Assembly: GCA_002454165.1 (NCBI GenBank) | Contig: DKIG01000014.1 | Span: 43,520 to 107,519 of the forward strand | Reading direction: 5' to 3' | From: Gammaproteobacteria bacterium UBA6724 | Lineage (GTDB): Bacteria; Pseudomonadota; Gammaproteobacteria; Pseudomonadales; Azotimanducaceae | Length of the DNA stretch: 64,000 bases | Shown here: positions 1 through 8,987 of the stretch, piece by piece | Layout of the letters: each line of letters starts with the position of its first letter | Position numbering within the stretch: position 1 is the first letter of the stretch | Translations under genes and position numbers: made by a program | The notes under the pieces: generated by a model | The model's database searches: none | Told to the model about the DNA's origin: nothing | The model's input: only the letters and a program-made list of their open reading frames with translations

Positions 1-477
1 CAGTAGTTCTCGCACTTCCATCTCAACTAATTCCACCAGCTCCTGGTCATCAACCATGTCCGCTTTGTTCAGGTAAACCACTATGTGAGGCACGCCTACC
101 TGCTTGGACAAAAGAATATGCTCTCGCGTCTGCGGCATGGGACCATCAGCGGCTGAAACAACAAGAATCGCCCCGTCCATCTGGGCGGCACCTGTAATCA
201 TATTCTTTACATAATCCGCGTGTCCCGGGCAGTCAACGTGTGCGTAGTGACGCTTCGACGAATCGTACTCAACATGCGATGTGGCAATCGTAATACCGCG
301 TTCGCGTTCCTCCGGGGCATTATCAATTGCATCAAAAGCCTGGAACTCGCCACCGCCGTAGGTTTCCGAGCAGACTTTTGTGATCGCCGCTGTTAGGGTG
401 GTTTTGCCATGGTCAACATGACCAATGGTACCTACATTCAAATGCGGTTTGACCCGCTCAAACTTCACTTTGGACAT
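1..477 (-). CDS. tuf: Elongation factor Tu, N-terminal part (runs off the left edge)
   Basis: GTPase that delivers aminoacyl-tRNA to the ribosome. The visible 159 residues begin [20 protein letters not shown] and contain the G1 loop GHVDHGKT (about residues 19-26), the switch region with [12 protein letters not shown], the G3 motif DCPGHADY and the G4 motif NKAD. All are canonical for EF-Tu. The C-terminal half of the GTP domain and domains 2 and 3 lie outside the window. It follows four tRNA genes on the same strand in the order Thr-Tyr-Gly-Thr-tuf, the arrangement known for the tufB locus of gammaproteobacteria, so it is probably co-transcribed with them. Confidence 0.98.
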   Translation of the reverse strand, partial: MSKVKFERVKPHLNVGTIGHVDHGKTTLTAAITKVCSETYGGGEFQAFDAIDNAPEERERGITIATSHVEYDSSKRHYAHVDCPGHADYVKNMITGAAQMDGAILVVSAADGPMPQTREHILLSKQVGVPHIVVYLNKADMVDDQELVELVEMEVRELL

Positions 478-571
478 TACAGATTTCTCCTCAACTAGAC
501 GCTACAAACACCTGGTATCTTGCACTGGTTACACTATTTTAACACTCGCACTATTTTTTACACTTGGAAGA

Positions 572-647
<76 letters not shown>

Positions 648-684
648 GATTTTTCATAAAACTTCTTCCGGGTTGAGACCTTCC

Positions 685-758
<74 letters not shown>

Positions 759-913
759 CATTGCCCGCCATTGCCCGCTCATGTCCACTCTTTATCACAC
801 CATACCCGCTATCACACCATAGCCACCGTCGTCCCCTATCCGCCCCAGGGCACCTGCTCCCGATTCCTCCTCAAAACATGGCTCTGACAGCACCATCTTG
901 CTTGCGAGCCCTC

Positions 914-997
914 TGGTGGAGGGGGGTGGATTCGAACCACCGAAGCTCGCGCGTCAGATTTACAGTCTGATCCCTTTGACCACTCAGGTACCCCTCC
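914..997 (-). tRNA. tRNA-Tyr (anticodon GTA)
   Basis: A long-variable-arm tRNA on the minus strand with acceptor GGAGGGG/CCCCTCC, anticodon loop CTGTAAA (anticodon GTA), variable arm after the anticodon stem, T-loop GGTTCGAATCC and encoded CCA. It is the second tRNA of the Thr-Tyr-Gly-Thr set. Confidence 0.97.
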
Positions 998-1123
998 GAA
1001 AAGCGGCGCCGAATTTTGCCTCTAATACCGATATATGTCAAACCAAATTTTGGCGATTCATGCCAAGAATTTATGCCGACCAATCTATTCAATAAACCGC
1101 TCTGACATGTCCTGAGCAGTCAT

Positions 1124-1199
1124 TGGTGCCGCCACCAAGAGTTGAACTCGGGACCTACTGATTACAAATCAGTTGCTCTACCAACTGAGCTATAGCGGC
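1124..1199 (-). tRNA. tRNA-Thr (anticodon TGT)
   Basis: A 76-nt cloverleaf on the minus strand with acceptor GCCGCTA/TGGCGGC (last pairs imperfect), anticodon stem CTGAT/ATCAG, loop TTGTAAT region giving anticodon TGT, T-loop GAGTTCAACTC and encoded CCA. It is the first gene of the tRNA-tuf unit. Confidence 0.96.
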
Positions 1200-1233
1200 A
1201 CATGCACCTGTGATGAAGACAAATCCGGGCAAA

Positions 1234-1261
1234 GCAGATAACAGCGCGCGCTTTTTGTCAA
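1234..1261 (-). promoter_or_regulatory. Putative sigma-70 promoter of the tRNA-tuf operon
   Basis: Reading the minus strand, a perfect -35 hexamer TTGACA lies at 1261-1256. About 15 bases on there is a weak -10-like element (TATCTG, 1240-1235). The two are separated by an alternating GC tract. It sits 35-60 bp upstream of the first tRNA. The spacing and -10 match are poor, so the -35 is the main support. Confidence 0.4.
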
Positions 1262-1475
1262 CACTGTATTAACACAGGAGTAGCACTAGTAGGACGCGCC
1301 ACAACAAGCATCAATAGCCAACTTGATAAGAAGCAGAAAACCCGGGACCCTGGCGAAAGCAACGCGCATTCTATTGCAATCTGTGGGCAGTTTCAATGGT
1401 TTGTGTGGGTTTCAATAGGTTGTGATAAAGAGTCGCACACCAGGCTGAGCGGCAAGATGAGAGCCGCTATGAGTG

Positions 1476-2309
1476 TCATGGCGTATCAGGGACTCTCAGA
1501 CTGACCTCGCCCGAGTGGCACTCAACCAAGCCCGTCTCGGTGTCCAGTATCAGATTACCTCGGTCGTTCACCCCGCTATCTATGCCTCGGATCCGCTCAT
1601 CTCCCCTTAACACCTCAACTTCTCTGCCGGCAAACAAATTATACTCGTGCCATAACGCCATAAAAGGAGCAAAACCGGCACTGGCAAACCGCTCAATAGC
1701 GGTCAGAATTTCACCCGCCAACTCGCCTGCCAGTTGATTACGGGAGACCTCCAGCCGAGATGAAAGCTGGCTCCAGGATTGCTCAATCGGGCTTGCATCC
1801 TCGGGACTCAGGGACAGGTTGATACCCAGGCCTATGACGACGCCTACGCCGCGCCCTGCCTCGTTGCCAACACCTGGTTCAGGCGGCCGCAATTCAACCA
1901 ATAGCCCCCCCAGCTTACCCCCCGCCAGCAAAATATCATTGGGCCATTTAAGACCTACATCCTTGACACCAAACCGCCGCAACACTTCCACTATACAAAT
2001 ACCAGACACCAACGAGAGACCGCCCAGCTCAGCCATCGGGAGCCTGAGGAAAAGCCCAATGCTCATGTAGATATTCTTGCCATAGGGACTGACCCAACGC
2101 CTGCCCCGGCGCCCCCTGCCCGCCGTCTGTGTTTCAGCCAAGCAGAGATGGATCTGGTTTCCAGGCTCCTCCAGCTTCGCCGTCACATGAGTATTGGTGG
2201 AGCCGATGCTGTTATGAACTTCCAACTCAACCAGTCCGAAGCAGGCTTCCGAACACCGGCTCTTGAGAGTTGCCAGAATGACCTCGGATTCTAGTGCCTC
2301 GTCGCTCAT
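1476..2309 (-). CDS. birA: Biotin--[acetyl-CoA-carboxylase] ligase, catalytic-only type
   Basis: Attaches biotin through biotinoyl-AMP to the lysine of biotin carboxyl carrier domains. Visible motifs are GSTNTHV near residue 36, the biotinoyl-AMP loop AGRGRRGRRW, and LKWPNDIL with KLGGLLVE. These are the conserved BirA/LplA-fold catalytic signatures, followed by a small C-terminal SH3-like domain. At 277 residues the protein lacks the N-terminal winged helix-turn-helix of E. coli BirA, so it should be an enzyme without bio-operator repressor function (class I). It is transcribed toward the tRNA cluster. The coaX gene that sits between birA and these tRNAs in pseudomonads is absent. A client in the window is the acyl-CoA carboxylase at 46629-50027. 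Confidence 0.93.
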   Translation of the reverse strand: MSDEALESEVILATLKSRCSEACFGLVELEVHNSIGSTNTHVTAKLEEPGNQIHLCLAETQTAGRGRRGRRWVSPYGKNIYMSIGLFLRLPMAELGGLSLVSGICIVEVLRRFGVKDVGLKWPNDILLAGGKLGGLLVELRPPEPGVGNEAGRGVGVVIGLGINLSLSPEDASPIEQSWSQLSSRLEVSRNQLAGELAGEILTAIERFASAGFAPFMALWHEYNLFAGREVEVLRGDERIRGIDSGVNDRGNLILDTETGLVECHSGEVSLRVPDTP

Positions 2310-2381
2310 CGTTTATAACTCCTTGTGCATTCCCGAACATACATGGCATCAATCCCAGCGTCATAAAATCGCAGAAAAACG

Positions 2382-2420
2382 CCAGAACCTCAATCCAGAA
2401 TCTCAATCCAGAACCTCAAT
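2382..2420. repeat. Three 13-bp tandem repeats in the birA-rpsF spacer
   Basis: Three abutting copies of CCAGAACCTCAAT (the middle copy has one change) in the divergent spacer between birA and rpsF. This is one of several intergenic arrays in the window whose period is exactly 13 bp although their sequences are unrelated. Confidence 0.9.
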
Positions 2421-2545
2421 GAGGGGACGGGGGCATCATTTATCTTGCACAGCCTGTTGTCATCTATTACAATCTGCGTCCCCTTTTTCTCCTTGCTTCA
2501 CTGCACAGATGACTGGCAGGAAGCTATGACCCGAGAGGAGCTTTG

Positions 2546-3112
2546 ATGAGACATTACGAAATAGTCTTCCTGGTGCATCCTGACCAGAGTCAGCAGGTGC
2601 CGGGCATGGTAGAAAGATACTCTAATATGATCGCCGACGGTGGCGGCAAGGTTCACCGCACCGAGGACTGGGGTCGCCGACAGTTGGCTTATCCCATCAA
2701 CAAGATCCACAAGGCGCATTACATCCTGCTCAATATTGAGTGCAACCAGGCTCTACTTGAAGAAATCACAACAGCATTCAAATTCAATGATGCTGTGCTC
2801 AGAAATCTGATCATGAAACGCAACTCAGCAGATACTGAAGAGTCTCCGCTGATGAAACTTGAGCGGGAGAGCAAGGAAAGGAAATTGCGAGATGAGCAAC
2901 AGGAACAGTATCAGCAAAAACGGGCAATGGCAGATAAAGTTGCCAGCGTCAAAAAGGAACAAATGGAAACCGCTGACACCGAAAGTGCTGCAACGGAAAG
3001 TGCTGAAACGGAACAAATCAATCCAGAAGACTCCCCAGTATCAGCCGATACAGGCACATCAGAGACGATGCTCGGCGGCGACATGACGGGTAGCGAGGAA
3101 GACCTGAAATAA
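2546..3112 (+). CDS. rpsF: 30S ribosomal protein S6 with a long acidic C-terminal tail
   Basis: Small-subunit protein that pairs with S18. Residues 1 to about 95 are a normal S6 domain: it starts [15 protein letters not shown] and contains [20 protein letters not shown] and [11 protein letters not shown]. Residues from about 96 to 188 form a charged, Gln/Glu-rich, Thr/Ser-rich tail that ends in acidic residues. Typical S6 proteins have about 95-135 residues, so the tail is unusually long. The start is the ATG at 2546, behind a good GAGAGGAG ribosome site; the overlapping TTG at 2543 is not needed. First gene of the rpsF-orf-rpsR-membrane protein-rplI operon; its stop shares a base with the next start (TAATG). 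Confidence 0.97.
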   Translation: MRHYEIVFLVHPDQSQQVPGMVERYSNMIADGGGKVHRTEDWGRRQLAYPINKIHKAHYILLNIECNQALLEEITTAFKFNDAVLRNLIMKRNSADTEESPLMKLERESKERKLRDEQQEQYQQKRAMADKVASVKKEQMETADTESAATESAETEQINPEDSPVSADTGTSETMLGGDMTGSEEDLK

Positions 3113-3417
3113 TGGAGTCTCACGAGAAGCCGTCAGAGAGAAGAGAGGCTTTCTACTCTCATCTGGAAAGGTTGGTTGAAGCACAGCCAGCAGGGACGAA
3201 GAAATCGCCAGAGCAGTGGCAGAGATATTTTACTAGAAAGCAGATGTCAAGCAACGAGATGAACGACACAGGGGTCACTGAGCTGCTTGAGGATTGGGAT
3301 AGCGAGAATGACGACAAGCCGGTGTCCAGAGAGGATTTGTTGAAGCGGATAAGGTCTGGGTTGGATTTGCGCGGCGTGGCGATTGTTATTACGAATCCGA
3401 AGCATAGAAGCACCTGA
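3112..3417 (+). CDS. Uncharacterised 101-residue protein between rpsF and rpsR
   Basis: I do not recognise this protein. It is small, charged and hydrophilic, without a signal peptide or membrane segment. It has acidic stretches (LLEDWDSENDD) and a C-terminal part LRGVAIVITNPKHRST that reads like a folded strand. It lies where priB or ssb sits in other proteobacteria but shows no resemblance to either OB-fold family. Support for it being real: its ATG overlaps the rpsF stop by one base (TAATG, typical of translational coupling), it is in an operon on the same strand, and the next gene begins only 27 bp later with its own ribosome site. A lineage-specific ribosomal or translation-linked protein is possible, but that is inference. 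Confidence 0.6.
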   Translation: MESHEKPSERREAFYSHLERLVEAQPAGTKKSPEQWQRYFTRKQMSSNEMNDTGVTELLEDWDSENDDKPVSREDLLKRIRSGLDLRGVAIVITNPKHRST

Positions 3418-3444
3418 CGAAACGGACCGAGAGGGATAGGAAGC

Positions 3445-3672
3445 ATGTCAAGATTCTACAGAAGAAGAAAATATTGCCGATTCACCGCCGAAGGTATAGA
3501 GGAAGTTGACTACAAGGATATTGAACTGCTGAAAGCGTTTATCTCGGAAACCGGCAAGATCATACCTAGCCGTATCACCGGCACCAAAGCCAAATACCAG
3601 CGACAACTTGCCACAGCAGTCAAGCGAGCCCGGTACCTGGCACTGATTCCCTATACAGATTCTCACAAGTAG
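3445..3672 (+). CDS. rpsR: 30S ribosomal protein S18
   Basis: 75-residue S18, the partner of S6 on the small-subunit platform. It has the conserved [17 protein letters not shown] start, the [17 protein letters not shown] helix and the basic [20 protein letters not shown] segment. Length is normal for the family. A ribosome site GAGAGGGATAGGA precedes the ATG. Confidence 0.98.
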   Translation: MSRFYRRRKYCRFTAEGIEEVDYKDIELLKAFISETGKIIPSRITGTKAKYQRQLATAVKRARYLALIPYTDSHK

Positions 3673-3687
3673 CAAGAGAGACAATTC

Positions 3688-4515
3688 ATGCGAGCACTGG
3701 CTGAATTTGCGCTGAGAAGCAGACTCCATGCTATAGGTACTAGCATGGTGACCGTCCTCTTGCCGCTCCTGGGCTGGCTGTCCACAGTGATTGTGGCACT
3801 CGTCGTCCTACGGTACGGCATACCGGCAGGGTCACTGGTGCTTCTGTGGACCCTCCTGCCCGTCGGCGTTGCCTTTCATCTCTTTGCAGACCCCTTGCCA
3901 ATAACCATGCTACTGGGTAGCTTCCTGATGGCAGCCATGCTACGGCATACGGGTTCATGGCAGGTCGTCCTGCTCACCGCCCTGCTCTACGCTGGGGTCA
4001 GCATCCTGGCGATAAAGGGCTTTCTGGTTGATTTCATTATTGATTTTTTAACTCGGATGGAGTTGCAACCAAATCTTGAGGAGATTCTTCAATTGACCCC
4101 GCTGTTTGCTTTTTGGCAAGCCATCGCCCTGATTATTATATTGCTCCTTGCCAGATGGTCACAAAGCGCACTATACAACCCTGGGGGATTCAGGAAAGAA
4201 TTCCATCAGCTCAGGCTGTCCCCCGGTGTCGGCGCAGTCCTGGGCGTCGCTATATTGGCTTGCCTGGCATTTTCCGAACCCTGGGGCTGGTGGTTGCCCC
4301 TCTTCACCCTGCCCCTGGTGGTCGCCGCTCTAGGGTTGGTACATTGGTATTGCGACCGGAAGAATTTATCCCAGGGATGGGTAGCAGTCCTTTATCTCAG
4401 TCTGATCCTCCTGTCCGAGTACCGCAATCTGCTTCTTGTGTCTCTGGCAGCACTGGCAATGGCGGATGCCTGGTTCAATATCCGCTTGAGAATACCAACC
4501 CGGGGGACCGAATAA
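3688..4515 (+). CDS. DUF2232-type polytopic membrane protein of the rpsR-rplI operon
   Basis: Integral inner-membrane protein of 275 residues built of seven or eight hydrophobic segments. The segment starting TVLLPLLGWLSTVIVALVVL is the first, and a further membrane block near the C-terminus includes WVAVLYLSLILL. A membrane protein in this slot between rpsR and rplI is common in pseudomonads and relatives (DUF2232/YybS-like), where its function is unknown. Its stop shares one base with the rplI start (TAATG), implying coupled translation. Family assignment rests on position and topology rather than a catalytic motif. Confidence 0.8.
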   Translation: MRALAEFALRSRLHAIGTSMVTVLLPLLGWLSTVIVALVVLRYGIPAGSLVLLWTLLPVGVAFHLFADPLPITMLLGSFLMAAMLRHTGSWQVVLLTALLYAGVSILAIKGFLVDFIIDFLTRMELQPNLEEILQLTPLFAFWQAIALIIILLLARWSQSALYNPGGFRKEFHQLRLSPGVGAVLGVAILACLAFSEPWGWWLPLFTLPLVVAALGLVHWYCDRKNLSQGWVAVLYLSLILLSEYRNLLLVSLAALAMADAWFNIRLRIPTRGTE

Positions 4516-4967
4516 TGGAAGTCATTTTGCTCGAAAACATTGCCAAACTGGGTAGTCTGGGCGCTCAGGTGCAGGTCAAATCAGGCTACGGCAGAAACTA
4601 CCTAATACCGCAGAGAAAGGCAGTTCCGGCGATTCCTGAAAACATCCGGATATTCGCAGAACGTCGGGCGGAATTGGAACAGATTGCCCAAGAAAAACTG
4701 GAAGTAGCAAGGGTGCGGGCAGAGCAGATTAACGCCCTGTCTGTGTCTGTCCCTGCATCTGTCGGCGCAGAAGGCAAACTCTTCGGGTCAGTCACCCTGC
4801 GAGATATAGCAGCCGCCGTGTCCGACCGAAGTGACATCAGGGTGGAGAAGAGCGAGATTCGTCTGCCCCAGGGGCCTATCCGGGAACTGGGAGAATACGA
4901 GATTGATATTTACCTCCACCCGGAAGTCAACGCAGTGCTCAAACTTGCAGTGGTGGCTGAAGCGTAA
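4515..4967 (+). CDS. rplI: 50S ribosomal protein L9
   Basis: Large-subunit protein that binds 23S rRNA near the L1 stalk. The protein has 150 residues with the N-terminal domain MEVILLENIAKLGSLG, the signature YGRNYLIPQRKAV, a long connecting helix rich in Glu/Arg (about 40-75) and the C-terminal domain with LFGSVTLRDIA. An open frame extends upstream to 4113 but overlaps the preceding membrane protein. The ATG at 4515 gives exactly the family length and start, so it was chosen. Confidence 0.97.
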   Translation: MEVILLENIAKLGSLGAQVQVKSGYGRNYLIPQRKAVPAIPENIRIFAERRAELEQIAQEKLEVARVRAEQINALSVSVPASVGAEGKLFGSVTLRDIAAAVSDRSDIRVEKSEIRLPQGPIRELGEYEIDIYLHPEVNAVLKLAVVAEA

Positions 4968-5006
4968 TTTAATTAACCCTCTCGCTAGTAGTTATTGAGA
5001 CTATCA

Positions 5007-6386
5007 TTGGCAAGGGCTCCAGACGATACCGATACATCAATACTGAAAGTTCCGCCTCATTCCATTGAAGCGGAGCGGTCAGTTCTGGGCGGGCTGATGC
5101 TGGATAACGATGCTTGGGAAACTGTCTCGCTGAAACTCATACCGGAAGACTTCTACCGCGCCGACCATCGCATCATTTACCGCTCCATGGCAGACCTTGA
5201 TGCACGGAACCAACCCCTGGACATCATCACCATAGCAGAAGACCTGGAAAACAAAGGCGAGTTGGATAATGTCGGCGGCATGCCCTTCATCTCGGCGCTG
5301 GTGGAAAGCACGCCCACAGCGCTGAACATCGGTGCCTATGCAGAGATTGTCCGGGAGAAGTCCACCACCAGGAGCCTGATCGCTGTCGCCAACACTATCG
5401 CCGAGAGTGGTTTCAATCCGAAGGGACGTAGCAGCACCGAACTGATTAACGATGCCGAAGCGAAGGTATTCAAGATCAGTGACGCCAGGTCCTCAAGCGA
5501 TGGTCCCGCACCCCTCGCTCCATTGCTGACGAAGACTGTAGAACGCATTAGTGCACTCCAAGATACCGAGGGGGCTATCACCGGGGTCAGTACCGGTTTC
5601 AAGGATCTTGACCAGATCACCACCGGGTTACAGAAGGCTGACCTGATTGTCGTCGCCGGTCGCCCATCAATGGGGAAGACTGCGCTGATGATGAACATGG
5701 CAGAGAGCGCGGCTTTTTCCGATAACAATCCCGGTCCGGTGCTGGTATTCAGTCTGGAGATGCAAGCCACCACCCTGGTGCAGCGCATGTTGTCATCATT
5801 GGGGAGAATTGATCAGAGCAAGATTCGCACCGGGCAACTGGGGGGTGATGACTGGACGAGATTGGTGTCAACAGTGACGCTCCTCAGCAATAAACCCATC
5901 TTTATTGATGATTCATCAATGTTGACGCCCGCCGATGTTCGGTCCCGGGCGCGGCGGGTAGTAAAAGAGCATGGGCCTCTGGAAATGATGGTGATTGATT
6001 ATCTGCAACTCATGCATATCCCGGGTACGCCAGAAAATAGAACCGGCGAAATCTCCGAAATTTCTCGCTCCCTCAAAGCCATCGCCAAGGAATTCAACTG
6101 CCCCCTGGTTGCTGGCTCCCAACTCAACCGGGGGCTAGAGCAAAGAAGAGATAATAAGCGCCCTATCATGTCTGACCTGAGAGAGTCTGGCGCCATTGAG
6201 CAGGATGCCGACCTCATCATGGGGATATATCGTGACGAGGTGTACAAAGAAGATTCTCCTGACAAGGGTATAGCGGAAGTGATCATTCTCAAACAGCGTA
6301 ATGGACCCATTGGGAAGAAAAAACTGGCATTCTTTGGCGAATTTACCCGGTTTGACAATCTCTCGACCGACTATGATGACTTTTAG
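5007..6386 (+). CDS. dnaB: Replicative DNA helicase DnaB
   Basis: Hexameric 5'-3' helicase that opens the replication fork. The N-terminal domain holds KVPPHSIEAERSVLGGLMLD. The RecA-like domain has Walker A GRPSMGKTA, LVFSLEM, Walker B MMVIDYLQLM and the ESGAIEQDADLIM segment. About 459 residues, a normal length. No ATG is available at the expected position. The TTG at 5007 has GAG seven bases upstream and gives MARAPDD, whereas the TTG at 4995 has no ribosome site; I prefer 5007. It follows rplI, a common gammaproteobacterial order. Confidence 0.96.
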   Translation: MARAPDDTDTSILKVPPHSIEAERSVLGGLMLDNDAWETVSLKLIPEDFYRADHRIIYRSMADLDARNQPLDIITIAEDLENKGELDNVGGMPFISALVESTPTALNIGAYAEIVREKSTTRSLIAVANTIAESGFNPKGRSSTELINDAEAKVFKISDARSSSDGPAPLAPLLTKTVERISALQDTEGAITGVSTGFKDLDQITTGLQKADLIVVAGRPSMGKTALMMNMAESAAFSDNNPGPVLVFSLEMQATTLVQRMLSSLGRIDQSKIRTGQLGGDDWTRLVSTVTLLSNKPIFIDDSSMLTPADVRSRARRVVKEHGPLEMMVIDYLQLMHIPGTPENRTGEISEISRSLKAIAKEFNCPLVAGSQLNRGLEQRRDNKRPIMSDLRESGAIEQDADLIMGIYRDEVYKEDSPDKGIAEVIILKQRNGPIGKKKLAFFGEFTRFDNLSTDYDDF

Positions 6387-6451
6387 TGATGCGACTAGTC
6401 CACGGCTTTTATAATGTGTCCCTTGTGAAGAACCCCTGGTGAAGAGTCCGC

Positions 6452-7540
6452 ATGAACAGCAATACAGCGCTCGCTCGCATTGACCTGGATGCCGTCAGGC
6501 ATAACTTTGCCCAGGCCCAAGCTCTGTCCCCAGGGAGCAAAATCATGGCGATACTCAAAGCCAATGCCTATGGGCACGGCGCCATAGCCGTTGCCCAGGC
6601 ACTTGAAGCGGCACATGCCTTTGGTGTCGCTCAGCTGGCAGAGGGGGTGTCGCTACGAGGTGCCGGCATAAAGCAACCGGTTTGTTTGCTCCAGGGCATA
6701 CAAACAGAGAGGGAGAGGAGAGTCGCCTTCGAAGCATCACTTGATCTCGTCGTACATGCCGAACATCAGATTGCGATCCTTGCCGGGTCCCCCGACAGTC
6801 ACAGGGTTTGGATCAAGTTGGACACAGGTATGGGACGGCTGGGGTTTGCCCCCGCACAGTTGAAAGATGTCGCGCATCAACTTGCCAAGCACAGGCTACT
6901 CGGTGTGATGACGCATCTTGCCAATGCAGATGCAGATGCAGATGAAGGGGAGAGGACCCGGACGGAAGCCCAGATAGACAGAATCCTCAACCACAATCTC
7001 CTCAACAAGCAACTACAGATATCAAACCTTGGCAACTCGGCAGGGATTATCAATTATCATCAGGGGCCTAAGGACTGGATTCGCCCCGGCATCATGCTTT
7101 ACGGTGCCTCGCCATTCCACCCCCCGGTACCGCTTGAGATGCTGAGACCCGCTATGACTTTTTCCGCCCCAGTGATCGCCATCAAATCTGTTGCCGCCGG
7201 TGCCTCAGTGGGTTATGGCGGTATCTGGACTGCTGCCCAGGATACGCAGGTCGCAGTGCTTGCTGTGGGATATGCGGACGGCTATCCCAGAGAAGTCAGA
7301 CCCGACACCCCGGTGCTGACGGACGCGGGGAAAAGAGCCATCATAGGGCGTGTCTCCATGGATATGATCTCGGTGCGGCTCAACCCAGGTGACCGCGTCC
7401 AGGTAGGTGACCGGGCGGTACTCTGGGGAGAAGGGCTACCTATAGAGACGATTGCTGAGAGTGCCAGCACTATTCCCTACAGGCTGATGACCGGACTGGG
7501 TACACGGGTGCAATATGAATATCACCCTCTGGCAGCCTGA
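6452..7540 (+). CDS. alr: Alanine racemase
   Basis: PLP enzyme that interconverts L- and D-alanine for peptidoglycan. The PLP lysine lies in MAILKANAYGHG (about residue 35). Other hallmarks are WIKLDTGMGRLGF, GNSAGIINY, RPGIMLYG and the catalytic tyrosine region VGYGGIW with GRVSMDM near the C-terminus. 362 residues, the usual length. A hexanucleotide run encoding Ala-Asp-Ala-Asp-Ala-Asp after MTHLAN (about 6924-6947) is a small local expansion. It follows dnaB as in many gammaproteobacteria and has a GAAGAG ribosome site. Confidence 0.96.
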   Translation: MNSNTALARIDLDAVRHNFAQAQALSPGSKIMAILKANAYGHGAIAVAQALEAAHAFGVAQLAEGVSLRGAGIKQPVCLLQGIQTERERRVAFEASLDLVVHAEHQIAILAGSPDSHRVWIKLDTGMGRLGFAPAQLKDVAHQLAKHRLLGVMTHLANADADADEGERTRTEAQIDRILNHNLLNKQLQISNLGNSAGIINYHQGPKDWIRPGIMLYGASPFHPPVPLEMLRPAMTFSAPVIAIKSVAAGASVGYGGIWTAAQDTQVAVLAVGYADGYPREVRPDTPVLTDAGKRAIIGRVSMDMISVRLNPGDRVQVGDRAVLWGEGLPIETIAESASTIPYRLMTGLGTRVQYEYHPLAA

Positions 7541-7573
7541 GAGACAGGTGCCCGGGGAAAGACAGTAAACATC

Positions 7574-8947
7574 ATGGCAAAAAACAAAACAGCCTATGTA
7601 TGTGGCGACTGTGGTGCCGAATACACCAAGTGGCAAGGTCAATGTAATGCTTGTCAAGCGTGGAACACCCTCAGCCGACTCACCATCGCCGCAACGCCAC
7701 AGAGCCTGACACGAACTATACGGGACGGCTTGACCGGGCAACTGGAAGCACCTAAAAAACTAGCCTCTGTACGGCCTGAAGAAGCGCCCAGATTGATCAC
7801 CGGAATGACGGAACTGGACCGAGTCCTCGGCGGTGGCCTGGTGCCAGGCTCCGTGATTCTGATCAGCGGTAATCCAGGGGCGGGGAAAAGTACCCTCCTG
7901 ATCCAGGTCATGTGTCGGATAGCGGCACAGCAAAAAGCACTTTATGTGACCGGAGAAGAAAGCCTCTCCCAGATCGCCATGCGGGCGAGAAGACTGCAAC
8001 TGCCGCTGGACAAACTTGATGTACTGGCGGAGACAAGTATTGAACGGCTAATACTAATCTGGCAGGAGCTGGCTCCTGGGGTCGTAGTGGTGGATTCAAT
8101 ACAGGTCATGCACTCCTCGGAGGTTGACGCGTCCCCTGGCGGCGTATCACAGGTCCGGGAATCAGCGGCGACGCTGATCCGACTTGCGAAACAAACCAAC
8201 ACAGTGCTGTTTCTGGTGGGGCATGTCACCAAGGACGGCGCCCTGGCGGGACCAAGAATTCTCGAACATATGATTGACACCTTCATCATGCTGGAGGGCG
8301 ATGCAGATGCGCGTTACCGAACTCTTAGATGTGGCAAAAACCGCTTTGGCTCAGTCAACGAACTCGGGGTTTTTGCCATGACTGACAAGGGCATGTTGGG
8401 AGTCCCTAACCCCTCGGCAATTTTCCTGTCTCGGTCCGAGGAGGCGACGCCAGGCAGCACAGTGATGGTGGTCTGGGAAGGCACTCGCCCGCTGCTTGTT
8501 GAAGCCCAGGCCCTGGTTGATCACAGTGCCCTGGGCAATCCGCGACGCGTGACTGTCGGATTTGAGCAGAATCGCCTGGCAATGCTACTCGCCATCCTGA
8601 ATCGGCACGGCGGGCTACAGGTCGGAGATCAGGATGTGTTTATCAATGCGGTCGGCGGCATTCGGGTTGAAGAAACCAGCAGCGATCTTGCTGTGTTGCT
8701 GGCGGTCGTATCGTCATTCAAAGCCAAACCCCTACCCCTGGATATGATCTGCTTCGGGGAGGTGGGTCTTTCAGGTGAGATTCGGCCCGTACCCAATGGA
8801 CAGGAGCGACTGAAGGAAGCCGTCAAACACGGCTTCAAACACGCCATCCTGCCCAAAGCAAACACACCGAAACGACCTATAGCAGGATTGAGAGTTATTC
8901 CCGTCAGCAAACTTTCCGAAGCACTGGATGAATTCGATAGGCTCTAG
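7574..8947 (+). CDS. radA: DNA repair protein RadA
   Basis: RecA/Lon-like ATPase that promotes branch migration in homologous recombination. The N-terminal zinc finger has cysteines at residues 10, 13, 24 and 27 (YVCGDCG and GQCNACQAW). The RecA-like core has Walker A GNPGAGKST, VTGEES and the RadA-specific GKNRFGSVNELGVF motif. The C-terminal Lon-protease-like domain includes CFGEVGLSGEIRPV but lacks protease activity in the family. 457 residues, normal. It lies downstream of alr and converges on ettA. Confidence 0.97.
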   Translation: MAKNKTAYVCGDCGAEYTKWQGQCNACQAWNTLSRLTIAATPQSLTRTIRDGLTGQLEAPKKLASVRPEEAPRLITGMTELDRVLGGGLVPGSVILISGNPGAGKSTLLIQVMCRIAAQQKALYVTGEESLSQIAMRARRLQLPLDKLDVLAETSIERLILIWQELAPGVVVVDSIQVMHSSEVDASPGGVSQVRESAATLIRLAKQTNTVLFLVGHVTKDGALAGPRILEHMIDTFIMLEGDADARYRTLRCGKNRFGSVNELGVFAMTDKGMLGVPNPSAIFLSRSEEATPGSTVMVVWEGTRPLLVEAQALVDHSALGNPRRVTVGFEQNRLAMLLAILNRHGGLQVGDQDVFINAVGGIRVEETSSDLAVLLAVVSSFKAKPLPLDMICFGEVGLSGEIRPVPNGQERLKEAVKHGFKHAILPKANTPKRPIAGLRVIPVSKLSEALDEFDRL

Positions 8948-8987
8948 GCGAGGCTGGGTGTTCTCTTGGTGCACTTCCTGTCAACAA

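Noticed and set aside
1448..1468. Hairpin AGCGGC...GCCGCT downstream of birA as a terminator
   Set aside because: The six-bp stem has no T-run after it on the birA strand.
2543..2545. TTG as start of rpsF
   Set aside because: The next codon is ATG with the same ribosome site, and the S6 family starts with MRHYEI.
4113..4514. Frame upstream of rplI extending its open reading frame by about 134 codons
   Set aside because: It overlaps the DUF2232 protein gene, and L9 begins at MEVILLE with a coupled start at 4515.
6924..6947. GCAGAT hexamer repeat in alr as a disruptive insertion
   Set aside because: It is in frame, encodes Ala-Asp repeats in a surface-like region, and all catalytic motifs are intact.
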